Shown here piece by piece: positions 1 to 7,904 of a DNA stretch of 64,000 nt (positions within the stretch are counted from its first letter, which is position 1; each line of letters begins with the position of its first letter). Below the pieces are notes generated by a model. The model was not told the origin of the DNA, did not search any database, and saw only the letters and a list, made by a program, of their open reading frames with translations. This stretch comes from Planctomycetota bacterium (GTDB lineage: Bacteria; Planctomycetota; Phycisphaerae; Phycisphaerales; SM1A02), in contig VGYX01000011.1 of the NCBI GenBank assembly GCA_016872835.1, positions 38,080 to 102,079 on the forward strand. Direction: 5' to 3'. Position numbers and translations under genes: made by a program.

Positions 1-528
1 GATCGATTCCACCTGCCGTGGATCGCCGCCCACATGGGAGGCTGGCCCGAGGATCTCGGGTTCCTCAGCGGCCTGCTGGACCGACATCCGAACCTGCATC
101 TCGATTCCAGCGCGACCAAGTGGATGGTGCGCGAACTCTCCCGACACGATCGTGACGCGCTGGTCGACTTCCTTCGCCGCTTCCGAGGTCGCATCCTGTT
201 CGGAAGCGACATCGTGACCACCGACGACCATCTGGTGCAGGCCGAGGGCAAGACCGAGATGGCCGCGAAGGCAAGTGCGCCCGAGGACGCGTTTGACCTG
301 TACGCGAGCCGCTACTGGGCGCTTCGCACGCTGTGGGAGACCGATCACGACGGACCAAGCCCGATCGCCGATCCGGATCTGGCCATGGTGCATCCCGATC
401 GTCACGGCACCATGGACGCCCCACCGCTGCGCGGCAAGCGCCTTCCTGCCGACCTGCTGCGGGATCTCTACTTCGACGCGGCCAGCGCGCTGTCGGCTCG
501 GATCGACGCGCGCGCCTCGAAGGCCTGA
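1..528 (+). CDS. Amidohydrolase family protein, C-terminal part
   Basis: The reading frame is open from the first base of the window, so the N-terminus lies outside. The visible 175 residues carry two marks of the amidohydrolase-2 fold: an IAAHMGG segment (metal-ligand His at about fragment residue 11) and a late FGSD segment (Asp at about residue 70) that would supply a further metal or catalytic residue. Members of this family hydrolyse or decarboxylate carbon-nitrogen or carboxyl substrates. The substrate cannot be told from this fragment. Its last 61 bases overlap the 3' end of the convergent minus-strand gene. Confidence 0.75.
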   Translation, partial: DRFHLPWIAAHMGGWPEDLGFLSGLLDRHPNLHLDSSATKWMVRELSRHDRDALVDFLRRFRGRILFGSDIVTTDDHLVQAEGKTEMAAKASAPEDAFDLYASRYWALRTLWETDHDGPSPIADPDLAMVHPDRHGTMDAPPLRGKRLPADLLRDLYFDAASALSARIDARASKA

Positions 529-1535
529 ACCGCGCCCGCGAAGGCCTCGCGACGCGAGGTCGACGCGTGGCGCACGCGCGCCGCCACCGCGAGATCCCGG
601 CGGCGATCTCCATGCTCCAGCAGCTCAATCAGCCGCGCAGCCAGATCGTTCGGCGGCCGCGCAAGAAGCCCGTCCACGCCGCGCTCAATCATGGGGGCCG
701 CGAGCGAACCCTCGGCGGCGATCAGGGGCGCGAAGGCACCGGCGGCGACCGCGGGATCCAGCGCCGTTCCATCACGCCCTCCGCCCGGCAACGAGAGCCA
801 GACGTCGATGGCGGGCGCGGCCTCGGCCAGATCCGTGCGGAGTTCGGCGAAGTGCACCGCGCGCCGCATGCCGATCGAACGCGCGAAGACCTGCGTCGAG
901 CCTGCCTCGGCGGTCGACGCATCGAGCACCAGCGCGGCGTCCAGGCCCGCCATGCGCACGCGCCCCACGGCATGCAGCGCGGACCAGGCGTCACCCACGC
1001 CCGGCGCCGCAGGAAGCAGGCCAATGAGCAGCGTGCTGTCCGCGATGTCACGCGTCTGGCGCCAGGCCTGACGGCGCGCACCGCCCACATCGGGCTCCGC
1101 GACCATTGGCACCGGTGCCTGCAGCACACGCACACGCATCGAGGGCCATCCGGCCGCACAGACTCGATCCGCGCACAGGTCACCCATGCAGAGCAGTTCG
1201 GCGTCGAACGCGATCGGACCTGTGGCAGGCGCGTCATCCAGGACAAGCACGCGTTCGGCCGCGTCCCGGGCGCGTACGGCCACTTCCGCCGCCCGCGTAC
1301 CCCACGCCATCACGCCCTCGGCTCCCCAATGCTCGGCAAGCCGCTCCAGCGCCCGCGCCGCCAGTGCTGCGGATCCCGCCGGAACGGGAATGCGCGCCCT
1401 TGCCCATGGTGCCACGCGACTGCCAAGCGCGACGATCGGAGCATTCGCGTGTGTTCGCGCCAACGCGCACAGCCAACGCGATGCGCCCGGCCCATCCGGA
1501 TCCACCAGATGCAGCGCCGGCGCGATCGCGTTCAC
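468..1535 (-). CDS. Glycosyltransferase-like protein (weak GT-B resemblance)
   Basis: A 355-residue protein that starts with GTG overlapping the TGA of the preceding lipoprotein gene (GTGA), so it is the last gene of a coupled four-gene set. No clear signal peptide or membrane helix is seen. The C-terminal third has a segment resembling the end of group-1 glycosyltransferases: a PLIAAEGS stretch, then GVDGLLARPPNDLAARLIELL. The usual E-x7-E signature is not obvious, so the assignment is tentative. A role in envelope sugar transfer would suit the lipoprotein neighbours but is inference. It overlaps the upstream convergent amidohydrolase gene by 61 bases. Confidence 0.55.
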   Translation of the reverse strand: MNAIAPALHLVDPDGPGASRWLCALARTHANAPIVALGSRVAPWARARIPVPAGSAALAARALERLAEHWGAEGVMAWGTRAAEVAVRARDAAERVLVLDDAPATGPIAFDAELLCMGDLCADRVCAAGWPSMRVRVLQAPVPMVAEPDVGGARRQAWRQTRDIADSTLLIGLLPAAPGVGDAWSALHAVGRVRMAGLDAALVLDASTAEAGSTQVFARSIGMRRAVHFAELRTDLAEAAPAIDVWLSLPGGGRDGTALDPAVAAGAFAPLIAAEGSLAAPMIERGVDGLLARPPNDLAARLIELLEHGDRRRDLAVAARVRHASTSRREAFAGAVQAFEARASIRADSALAASK

Positions 1536-2194
1536 TTGCGGATGCCCACGCCCTTGCCCAGCTCGCTCTTCTCGTGCTTGTAGAAGAGCTTGCCGATGCG
1601 GTCGCCCAGATTCGTGGCGAGTTGCTCCTCGACGGACCGCTTGCCCGTGGTGCTGTTGTAGAGATCAAGGCTGACTTCGCGCATGTCGCTGGTCACCTCG
1701 ACGCCCGGATCCTCCACGTCGGTCGGGAACAGGCGCTGGCGATTGGTGGCGTCGATCACGCGCACGCGCGCCATCGCGTTGGGCAGCGGATTGCCGCCCG
1801 GCTCGGCAAGATTGAAGCTCATGATCCGGACGTAGACCACCACTTCCGCTCCGACCTTCTCGCCGATTTCCGACGTGGAGATCGGCTTGCCGGCGGACTC
1901 GTCGCGACGGGCCACCGCCAGCGCGTCGCGCGAGGCGATCGCCTCGGGCACGAGTTCCTGCGCCAGCAGGTCACTGGCCACCTTGTCGCCGATCACGGTC
2001 CGAAGCTGGGTGCGGCTGAGCAGGTTCTTGCGGTCGTCCACGAACACCACGACCTTTCGATCGGGCAGCGTGTACTGCGCCTCGTTGCTCGGCGGGCCCT
2101 CGATGATGTAGGCCGCCGGCACGACGATGTTGCAACCCTCCACCGCCAGCATGGCGAGCGCGAGCAGGAGTCCCTGGATCCGGGTGGCGGTCAT
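1532..2194 (-). CDS. Putative lipoprotein, conserved hypothetical
   Basis: A 220-residue protein. The chosen ATG gives a short basic N-terminus, a hydrophobic stretch and Cys21 in the context AVEGC, which looks like a lipobox (Glu at -2 is slightly unusual). The mature part has DRKVVVFVDDRKN and later EKVGAEVVVYVRIMSF, a pattern of short strands and helices resembling the preceding lipoprotein in layout. I do not recognise a named family. It lies two bases after the stop of the upstream lipoprotein gene and its stop overlaps the glycosyltransferase-like start, so the genes are surely co-expressed. Probable envelope location. Confidence 0.72.
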   Translation of the reverse strand: MTATRIQGLLLALAMLAVEGCNIVVPAAYIIEGPPSNEAQYTLPDRKVVVFVDDRKNLLSRTQLRTVIGDKVASDLLAQELVPEAIASRDALAVARRDESAGKPISTSEIGEKVGAEVVVYVRIMSFNLAEPGGNPLPNAMARVRVIDATNRQRLFPTDVEDPGVEVTSDMREVSLDLYNSTTGKRSVEEQLATNLGDRIGKLFYKHEKSELGKGVGIRK

Positions 2195-2196
2195 GC

Positions 2197-2847
2197 TCAC
2201 TTGCGGATGTCCGGGTACTTGTCCTCGATGTGGTCGTAGAAGACCCAGGCGCAGTTGCGCACGAAGGTCGACACCAGACCGTTCTGCACCAGCACCTGAC
2301 TGAGCTGGTCGCGCGCGGTGCCCTCCTGCGGCGGGAACTTCGCGGTCACGTTCCACTGCTCGATCATCTCGTCGGGTTCGATGCCGTCGCGCTCGATCAC
2401 GCCCACGTGCGCACCGCAGACGCCCTCCCACATCCAGCGATTGCCCGGCGGATTCAAGCGATATTCGTAGATGTCGACCACCACGATGCGGTCCACGTCG
2501 AGCTCCTCGGCGACCTGACCCATCGGCATCGCCGCCCAGGAGGGCCGCTGGTACTGGAAGTTCAGGACCGTGCGCGGATCGAGCACCTTGATGCCCGAGA
2601 CGTTCTCGTGCAGGCGCTGCGACAGGTTGGCGGACACGTTCGGCATGAGCGTGGGGTGCTCGTACAGCACGCCCATGTCGGCCTTCACGAGGACCGCCAC
2701 GCGCTTGTTGTCCAAGCCGGTGTACTTGGCCAGCACCTCGATCTTCTTCTCGCGCTCAATGTTGTGGCCGATGGCACCCACGATGCCCGGCAACTGGCAG
2801 GCCGCCAGCGCAAGCGTCAGGGCGGTCAGGAGCGCACGCCTCATCAT
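2197..2847 (-). CDS. Putative lipoprotein, conserved hypothetical
   Basis: A 216-residue protein whose first 17 residues form a type-II signal ending at Cys17 (LALAAC). Two ATG codons are adjacent (2847 and 2844). The first sits 5-6 bases after a strong AGGAGGT and is chosen. It overlaps the stop of the DUF2752 gene. The mature part contains KRVAVLVKADMGVLYEHPTL and VDRIVVVDIYEYRLNPPGN, which suggests an alpha/beta domain, but no catalytic motif is visible. Paired with the next lipoprotein of similar size, it may form part of one envelope complex (inference from gene order only). Confidence 0.75.
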   Translation of the reverse strand: MMRRALLTALTLALAACQLPGIVGAIGHNIEREKKIEVLAKYTGLDNKRVAVLVKADMGVLYEHPTLMPNVSANLSQRLHENVSGIKVLDPRTVLNFQYQRPSWAAMPMGQVAEELDVDRIVVVDIYEYRLNPPGNRWMWEGVCGAHVGVIERDGIEPDEMIEQWNVTAKFPPQEGTARDQLSQVLVQNGLVSTFVRNCAWVFYDHIEDKYPDIRK

Positions 2848-3287
2848 GCGGCACCTCCTGGTGCGATCAGGATCTTCCATCCCCACGCGGCGACCAGCAC
2901 CACGCCCGCGACGATCGCGGTGCGCCCGCAAGCCAGCGGGCGGAACAGTCGATGCACCGGTTGCCCGAGCATCGCGCACCAGCCCGCGACCACGGCCACA
3001 AGCGCACATGTGACCGCCAGCAGGAAGCCGCCGGGCTGCGCCCACAGAGCGGCGAGCCACTCGCCACGCACCGTGTGGGCGAAGGAGGTGGTCATGCCAC
3101 ACGTCAAGCATGGAATGCCGAAGAACATCGGCCATGTGCAGGAAGGCAGGCCGAGCTGCCGATGCGTGCCCATGCCCACCACAGCGGGCACCAGCGTGGC
3201 GGCCACCACCAGCGGCGCCGCACCTGCGCACGCGACCAGCAGCGCAGCCATTCGTTGCATCGGGGGCATCGTCGCGGCGGAAGGCAT
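2844..3287 (-). CDS. DUF2752 family membrane protein
   Basis: A 147-residue integral membrane protein with about three hydrophobic segments. It carries the family hallmark, a Cys-rich turn GIPCLTCGMTTSF at about residues 57-69. DUF2752 proteins are small membrane proteins of unknown function, frequent in planctomycetes and Bacteroidetes. The frame is open further upstream (to 3335), and the ATG at 3287 was chosen as the first good methionine. No clear ribosome-binding site supports it, so the start could be further downstream (MAALLVACAG). First gene of the coupled lipoprotein operon. Confidence 0.75.
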   Translation of the reverse strand: MPSAATMPPMQRMAALLVACAGAAPLVVAATLVPAVVGMGTHRQLGLPSCTWPMFFGIPCLTCGMTTSFAHTVRGEWLAALWAQPGGFLLAVTCALVAVVAGWCAMLGQPVHRLFRPLACGRTAIVAGVVLVAAWGWKILIAPGGAA

Positions 3288-3352
3288 GAAGAGCGAGATT
3301 CTACTCCAAGCGATCCGCCGAATCGCGCCAAGCACGAATGGCCGGAGCTCGA

Positions 3353-3358
3353 CACAAT
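3353..3358 (+). promoter_or_regulatory. Candidate -10 element of a leaderless dipeptidase mRNA
   Basis: CACAAT ends six bases before the ATG at 3365 and no Shine-Dalgarno sequence precedes that start. The spacing places transcription initiation at or next to the start codon. Confidence 0.35.
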
Positions 3359-3364
3359 CCGGGC

Positions 3365-4357
3365 ATGGCAGCGCTTGCGCAACCGTGGATCGACGGCCAT
3401 CTCGACCTGGCGTACCTGTCCCAGCACGGCGTGGATCTTCGCGCCACCAGCGCGTCGCCGGATCGTTTCGGCGTGAACCTGCCAGCGCTCGCGGCGGGCG
3501 GCGTGGGGCTGGTGCTGGGCACGATCTTCACCGAACGCGGCAGCACGGATGCATGGGGCTATCCCGACGACGACGATGGAAGCGCCGCGGAGCATGCCGG
3601 CCGACTGCAGCTTGAGATCTACGAACGACTTGAGGCAAACGGCCACATCCGCATCGTGCGGCGTCGTGGCGATCTGGATGGCTTCGGCGAAAGTGGCCTG
3701 CTCCGCGTGGTCATCCTGATGGAGTGCGCGGATCCGATCCGCACGCCTGCGCATGCGCGTTGGTGGTTCGATCACGGCGTGCGCGTGGTGGGCATGGCGT
3801 GGGCGTACGGCTCGCGCTACTGCGGCGGCAACGCGCAGGACGGTCCATTGAGCGTGCAGGGCCGCGAGTTGGTGCAGGCCCTCGATGCGCTCGGTGTGCT
3901 GCACGATGCGAGCCACCTGAGCCGCCAGAGCTTCGATGACCTGATGCAGGTGACGGATCGCTGCGTGGTGGCAAGCCACTCGAACTGCGCCTCGATCACC
4001 GCGGATGTGCCACGCCACCTCACCGACACGCAGATCCGCGCCATCGCCGCGCGCGGGGGCCTCTGCGGGCTGAACCTGTACGGCAAGTTCTTGGCGAAGG
4101 ACCGCACTGCCACCCTGGATGACGCCGTACGCCACGTGCTGCATGTGCGCGCCCTGGCCGGCGACGGCTCGATCGCGCTTGGCAGCGACTTCGATGGCGG
4201 CTTCACGCCGCTGGCCTGCCCTGTCGGTGCGCAACGCCCGGAAGAGTTGCCGCGACTCGGCGCGGCCCTTGAGGGCGCGGGTGTGACAGGTACGGCCCTC
4301 GAGGGGTTCCGCAACGCGAACTGGCTGCGCGTGCTGCGGCAGTCGCTTCCTGAATGA
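3365..4357 (+). CDS. Membrane dipeptidase family protein (peptidase M19)
   Basis: A 330-residue zinc-dependent dipeptidase of the renal dipeptidase family, full length. The zinc ligands are visible: DGHLDL near the N-terminus (His-x-Asp), the bridging Glu in LMECADP, VASHSN and the late GSDFDGG. M19 enzymes cleave dipeptides, including those with D-residues, in amino acid or peptidoglycan peptide turnover. No signal peptide is seen, so it is probably cytoplasmic. The start at 3365 gives the canonical N-terminus before WIDGHLDL and no Shine-Dalgarno sequence is present (see the upstream -10 element). Divergent from the DUF2752 gene. Confidence 0.9.
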   Translation: MAALAQPWIDGHLDLAYLSQHGVDLRATSASPDRFGVNLPALAAGGVGLVLGTIFTERGSTDAWGYPDDDDGSAAEHAGRLQLEIYERLEANGHIRIVRRRGDLDGFGESGLLRVVILMECADPIRTPAHARWWFDHGVRVVGMAWAYGSRYCGGNAQDGPLSVQGRELVQALDALGVLHDASHLSRQSFDDLMQVTDRCVVASHSNCASITADVPRHLTDTQIRAIAARGGLCGLNLYGKFLAKDRTATLDDAVRHVLHVRALAGDGSIALGSDFDGGFTPLACPVGAQRPEELPRLGAALEGAGVTGTALEGFRNANWLRVLRQSLPE

Positions 4358-4372
4358 ATCGCTTGTCGAGTG

Positions 4373-5650
4373 TCAGGGCTGCATCGACCGCTCGTCATTG
4401 AGCGGCACGTACGTCCAACCCGCGGCGGCGCGGACCAGCAGGTCCAGGCGCACGCCGGTGTGGTGCCACTCGATCGCTCGGATGGCGTCGGTGGAGACGA
4501 GTCGCTCCACCAGCGGCAGCGGATCGGCGGCCAGACCCGGGAAGCCCGCGCGAAGGATCGCCGCGTGACGCTGCGCCCAGGCGCGTGCCGGTCGCAACGA
4601 CGCGGCCTGATCGATCCAGGCGAGCAGGTGCAGTCGACCTGACTCGTCAGTGGCGAACTCCACCTGCGGATGACCGGGGCAGCGGATCGCGACGGGCCAC
4701 AGGCCAGGAATGCACGGCGCGATCGCGTCGGGCAATCCGCCCACCACCAGCGGCGCCGAAATCATCGGAACCACCGAAGCGGGCACCGAGGCGGCGACGG
4801 AAGGCGTCGCCTCGGCGAAGACGGGAGCGGCGGGCGGCATGGTTGCGGGCCGCACGACCGAAGGTGCCACCGGCCGTGGCATCACCGGCGTGGGCTGCGG
4901 TGCGCCAGGCGCCGCGCCGCGCGCCCATGCTGCGGCGCCGGCGGTGCGGATCGCGGCCAGCAGCTCCGCCGGCTGCACCACCTCGCCGTAGAAGCGCTGC
5001 TCGCTCACCGCCGTGCGCTCAAGCCGCGGAAACGCACCAGCCAAGGGAACAGGCTGCTGCAGGAAAGCCTGCGACGCTGTGCTCACGGTGGCTGCCGCAT
5101 CCTTGGCGGCGCCCTCCTCGCATCCCACGATCGCGATCGGCGTGAGCGGCGCGCTGCGGCCCGCATTCTTCGCCGATTCCACCAGACGGCGCACCCACTG
5201 GTACGCCGCCACCGTCGCGGCCTCGTCGCCACCCGACACCACCACGGCCTCGTCAGCCTCGAGCGCCGACACCGTGTCGATCTCACCACCCGATCGCGGA
5301 ACCACGAACCAGCGGCGCGCGACGGTGGCGGCCTGCAACAGCCACGCAGCCAGGTCACCACATGCACTCTCTGCGACGCCGGTCGCGTTGAGCATCGCCA
5401 CCTGCACGCCGTCGCCGGCCATGCGGATGAGCGCGCTCGGTCGCGCGTCCAGACGCGCCGCCACATGCCAGATCCACGGATGCGCCAGCACCGGCAGGTT
5501 GCCCGGCACCAGCGGCGTGATCACGGCGGCGCCCTCCCTCGACGCCGACGAGGCCGCGCGACTGATGACGGCTTCCATGCCGCCCGTGGAGGTCGGCTCG
5601 TGATCGCCCAGAAAGAGCGAGGCGAGCCGATCGAAACGATCGTCGATCAT
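4373..5650 (-). CDS. Unknown protein encoded with ParA
   Basis: A 425-residue protein I cannot assign to a family. The N-terminal half (to about residue 225) has a Rossmann-like look, with PIAIVGCEEGAAKDAA and VVVSGGDEAATVAAYQW, reminiscent of a degenerate ParA/SIMIBI fold without a P-loop. A Pro/Ala/Val-rich linker of about 70 residues follows, then a C-terminal domain of about 110 residues (CPGHPQVEFATDESGRLHLLAWID to WTYVPLNDERSMQP). Its ATG overlaps the parA-type stop (ATGA), so the two proteins are made together and probably interact. That is an inference from coupling, with no known ParB or HTH motif in it. Confidence 0.7.
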   Translation of the reverse strand: MIDDRFDRLASLFLGDHEPTSTGGMEAVISRAASSASREGAAVITPLVPGNLPVLAHPWIWHVAARLDARPSALIRMAGDGVQVAMLNATGVAESACGDLAAWLLQAATVARRWFVVPRSGGEIDTVSALEADEAVVVSGGDEAATVAAYQWVRRLVESAKNAGRSAPLTPIAIVGCEEGAAKDAAATVSTASQAFLQQPVPLAGAFPRLERTAVSEQRFYGEVVQPAELLAAIRTAGAAAWARGAAPGAPQPTPVMPRPVAPSVVRPATMPPAAPVFAEATPSVAASVPASVVPMISAPLVVGGLPDAIAPCIPGLWPVAIRCPGHPQVEFATDESGRLHLLAWIDQAASLRPARAWAQRHAAILRAGFPGLAADPLPLVERLVSTDAIRAIEWHHTGVRLDLLVRAAAGWTYVPLNDERSMQP

Positions 5651-6624
5651 GCTTGGCCCTCCGCCTTGGCAGGCTCGGAGGGCGTGTCCTGTGTCGGCGC
5701 CGACGCGTCGATCTCGGCGCTGAAGCCCGCGTGCGCACGCATGCGCGCAAGCAGATCGGCCACACGCGGGCTTGCCGGCTCGGCAGGTTCGGTGGCGAGC
5801 GGCTGCACCGGCATCGCGATGGTGTTGCCGGCGCTCGCGCGCGTGCACGCAGTCGGATGCTCCATCAGCCAGTCGACCAGCCGCACGAAGTCCTCGCAGG
5901 CGGGACTACCCGGCGCGTACTCGGTGATGGGCTGACCGAATCCTGCTGCCTCGCGCAGCACCTCATGCTCGCGGATCGAGAGCGGCAGCGTGGTCGCGCC
6001 ATGTCGGCGCTGGATCGCCGCGTGCAGATCGCTCGCCAGCTTGGCATCGGGGCGGTGCAGCGTGGGAAGAATGTGCAGCGGAAGCGGACGACCCAGACGT
6101 GCGGCCATCGCCTCGATGGTGGCCACCTGACGCTCGGAACCCTTCAGCGCAAAATAGCCCGTCTCGACGGGTACCAGCGCCTCGTCCGCGGCACGCAGTG
6201 CGTTGAAGGTCAGCAGGCCGATGGTCGGCGGGCAGTCGATGATGCACCAGTCGAAACGATCCACGAGTCGATCGAGCAGCTTCGCCAACCGAGCGTCGCG
6301 ATCGGCGACGATCGCGAGTCCGCCGCGCGCCGCCTCAAGGCCCGCCAGCGCCACGGTGCTTGGCGCCAGTCGAAGGTTGCGCGCGACCTCCCACAGCATG
6401 CGCTCGGGGTTTTCGCCGCCGACCGGCTCGGCAAGCAGCGCCTCGGCGATGCCCGTCTCGATGCGGTCTTCCGGAACGCCCAATCCCGCGGCGCAGTGGC
6501 TCTGCGGATCCAGATCGACCAGCAGCGTGCGCAACCCCCGTGCGGCCAGGGTGGCCGCAAGGTTGATGCTGGTGGTGGTCTTGCCACAGCCACCCTTCTG
6601 ATTGACGATCGCGACCGTCCGCAT
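5647..6624 (-). CDS. ParA/MinD-family ATPase
   Basis: A 325-residue deviant-Walker ATPase. The N-terminus reads VAIVNQKGGCGKTTTSIN, with the signature lysine of the KGGxGKTT motif. DLDPQSH (switch) and WCIIDCPPTIGLLTFNAL (Walker B region) follow. Such proteins dimerise on ATP and position DNA, protein clusters or surface complexes. A ParB gene would be expected beside a chromosome-segregation parA, but here the co-translated neighbour is an unknown protein, so cargo positioning is an equally good guess. The C-terminal 60 residues are a Pro/Ala-rich extension. The start was chosen at the ATG directly before TVAIVNQKGG. Confidence 0.88.
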   Translation of the reverse strand: MRTVAIVNQKGGCGKTTTSINLAATLAARGLRTLLVDLDPQSHCAAGLGVPEDRIETGIAEALLAEPVGGENPERMLWEVARNLRLAPSTVALAGLEAARGGLAIVADRDARLAKLLDRLVDRFDWCIIDCPPTIGLLTFNALRAADEALVPVETGYFALKGSERQVATIEAMAARLGRPLPLHILPTLHRPDAKLASDLHAAIQRRHGATTLPLSIREHEVLREAAGFGQPITEYAPGSPACEDFVRLVDWLMEHPTACTRASAGNTIAMPVQPLATEPAEPASPRVADLLARMRAHAGFSAEIDASAPTQDTPSEPAKAEGQA

Positions 6625-6760
6625 CCGTGCGTCCGCTGGCCTCGGGCGACCCCATCCGGGGGTCTCGGCGCGTCCCCGCGCGCCTCCGGCGCGCACCTAC
6701 AGGGACGCTTCGTCATCGGCTTGAGCCCGCGCGCGACTTCGCTATTCCCCGCGGGGTTCT

Positions 6761-7864
6761 TCAGGCGCCGACGGCGGACCAGCCGGCGTCCACGATGGCG
6801 TCGGTCGCGTCGTCCAGCACCGCAGGCTGACCCGGGCCACGAAGCAGCACGAGACGCCTGCGCCCGCCGGAACCCTTCTTGTCGAAGCCCATCGCGACGT
6901 TCAAGGTCGCACGATCCACCGATGTCGGAACCTTGGTTGGCAGCCCGACTTGCGCAAGCGCCGCCGCAACCTCGGCTGGGTCCGCGTCTGGCCACCAGCC
7001 CGCGGCCCTGCTTGCGGCGACCGCCGCGACCAGCCCGATCGCCACGGCCTCGCCATGACGAAGCCGATCGTGCAACACCGATTCCAGCGCGTGTCCGAAC
7101 GTGTGGCCCAGATTCAGGTGGGCCCTCTCGCCGCACTCGAATTCGTCCCGGCTCACCACTGCCGCCTTGATCGCGACGGAACGACGGACCAGTTCCTCCA
7201 GCGCGACGGGCTCGCGCGCCAGGATCGACGCGCACGTGCCGCGCATCCACCGCAGCATCGCAGGATCCGCGATCAGCGCGTGCTTGACGCACTCGGCCAG
7301 CCCGCATCGGAAGTCCCGGTCCGACAGCGTGGCCAGGGTGTCCACGTCGCACAGCACCCACGACGGCGCATGAAAGGCGCCCGCGAGGTTCTTCCCAAGT
7401 CCACCCTTCGGCAGCGGCAGGTTCACCGCGGTCTTTCCGCCGATCGACGCGTCGACCATCGCCAGCAGCGTGGTCGGCGCCATCACCAGCGGAATGCCAC
7501 GAAGGAACGTGGCGGCGGCGAAACCGGCCAGATCGCCCGCGATGCCGCCTCCCAGTGCGACCAAGGCATCGCCGCGTTGCATGCCGGCCTGCAGCATGGC
7601 GGCCCATACGCGCTCGACTGCGGCGATCGACTTCTCGTTCTCGTCGGCCTGCAGCGGCACGACATGCACGCGCAGTCCCGCCGCCTCCAGCGACGCGTGC
7701 GCGGCGGGCGCCCATCGCGTCCGCACACCCTCGTCCACCGCCAGCATGATCACGCGCGCGCCCGGCACCGCCTTGCGGACACCCTCGCCCAACACCGACA
7801 GGCCACCTCGGCGCACCGAGATCGCGCAGTCGCCGCGGCTTCCATGCACGCAGGGATCAGCCAT
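6761..7864 (-). CDS. aroB: 3-dehydroquinate synthase
   Basis: A 367-residue enzyme that converts DAHP to 3-dehydroquinate, the second step of the shikimate pathway, using NAD and a divalent metal. Visible family marks are ALGGGIAGDLAGFAAATFLRG (NAD-binding loop), PTTLLAMVDASIGGKTAVN, GLAECVKHALIAD (metal-ligand Glu) and NLGHTFGHALE (metal-ligand His residues). The length is typical. The ATG at 7864 follows a good AGGGAGGA ribosome-binding site. It is 40 bases downstream of the acyltransferase fusion gene on the same strand and may be co-transcribed with it. Confidence 0.96.
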   Translation of the reverse strand: MADPCVHGSRGDCAISVRRGGLSVLGEGVRKAVPGARVIMLAVDEGVRTRWAPAAHASLEAAGLRVHVVPLQADENEKSIAAVERVWAAMLQAGMQRGDALVALGGGIAGDLAGFAAATFLRGIPLVMAPTTLLAMVDASIGGKTAVNLPLPKGGLGKNLAGAFHAPSWVLCDVDTLATLSDRDFRCGLAECVKHALIADPAMLRWMRGTCASILAREPVALEELVRRSVAIKAAVVSRDEFECGERAHLNLGHTFGHALESVLHDRLRHGEAVAIGLVAAVAASRAAGWWPDADPAEVAAALAQVGLPTKVPTSVDRATLNVAMGFDKKGSGGRRRLVLLRGPGQPAVLDDATDAIVDAGWSAVGA

Positions 7865-7904
7865 GCCCGCATCCTCCCTTGGATTTGCGCGCGCGGCAAG
7901 CGGC

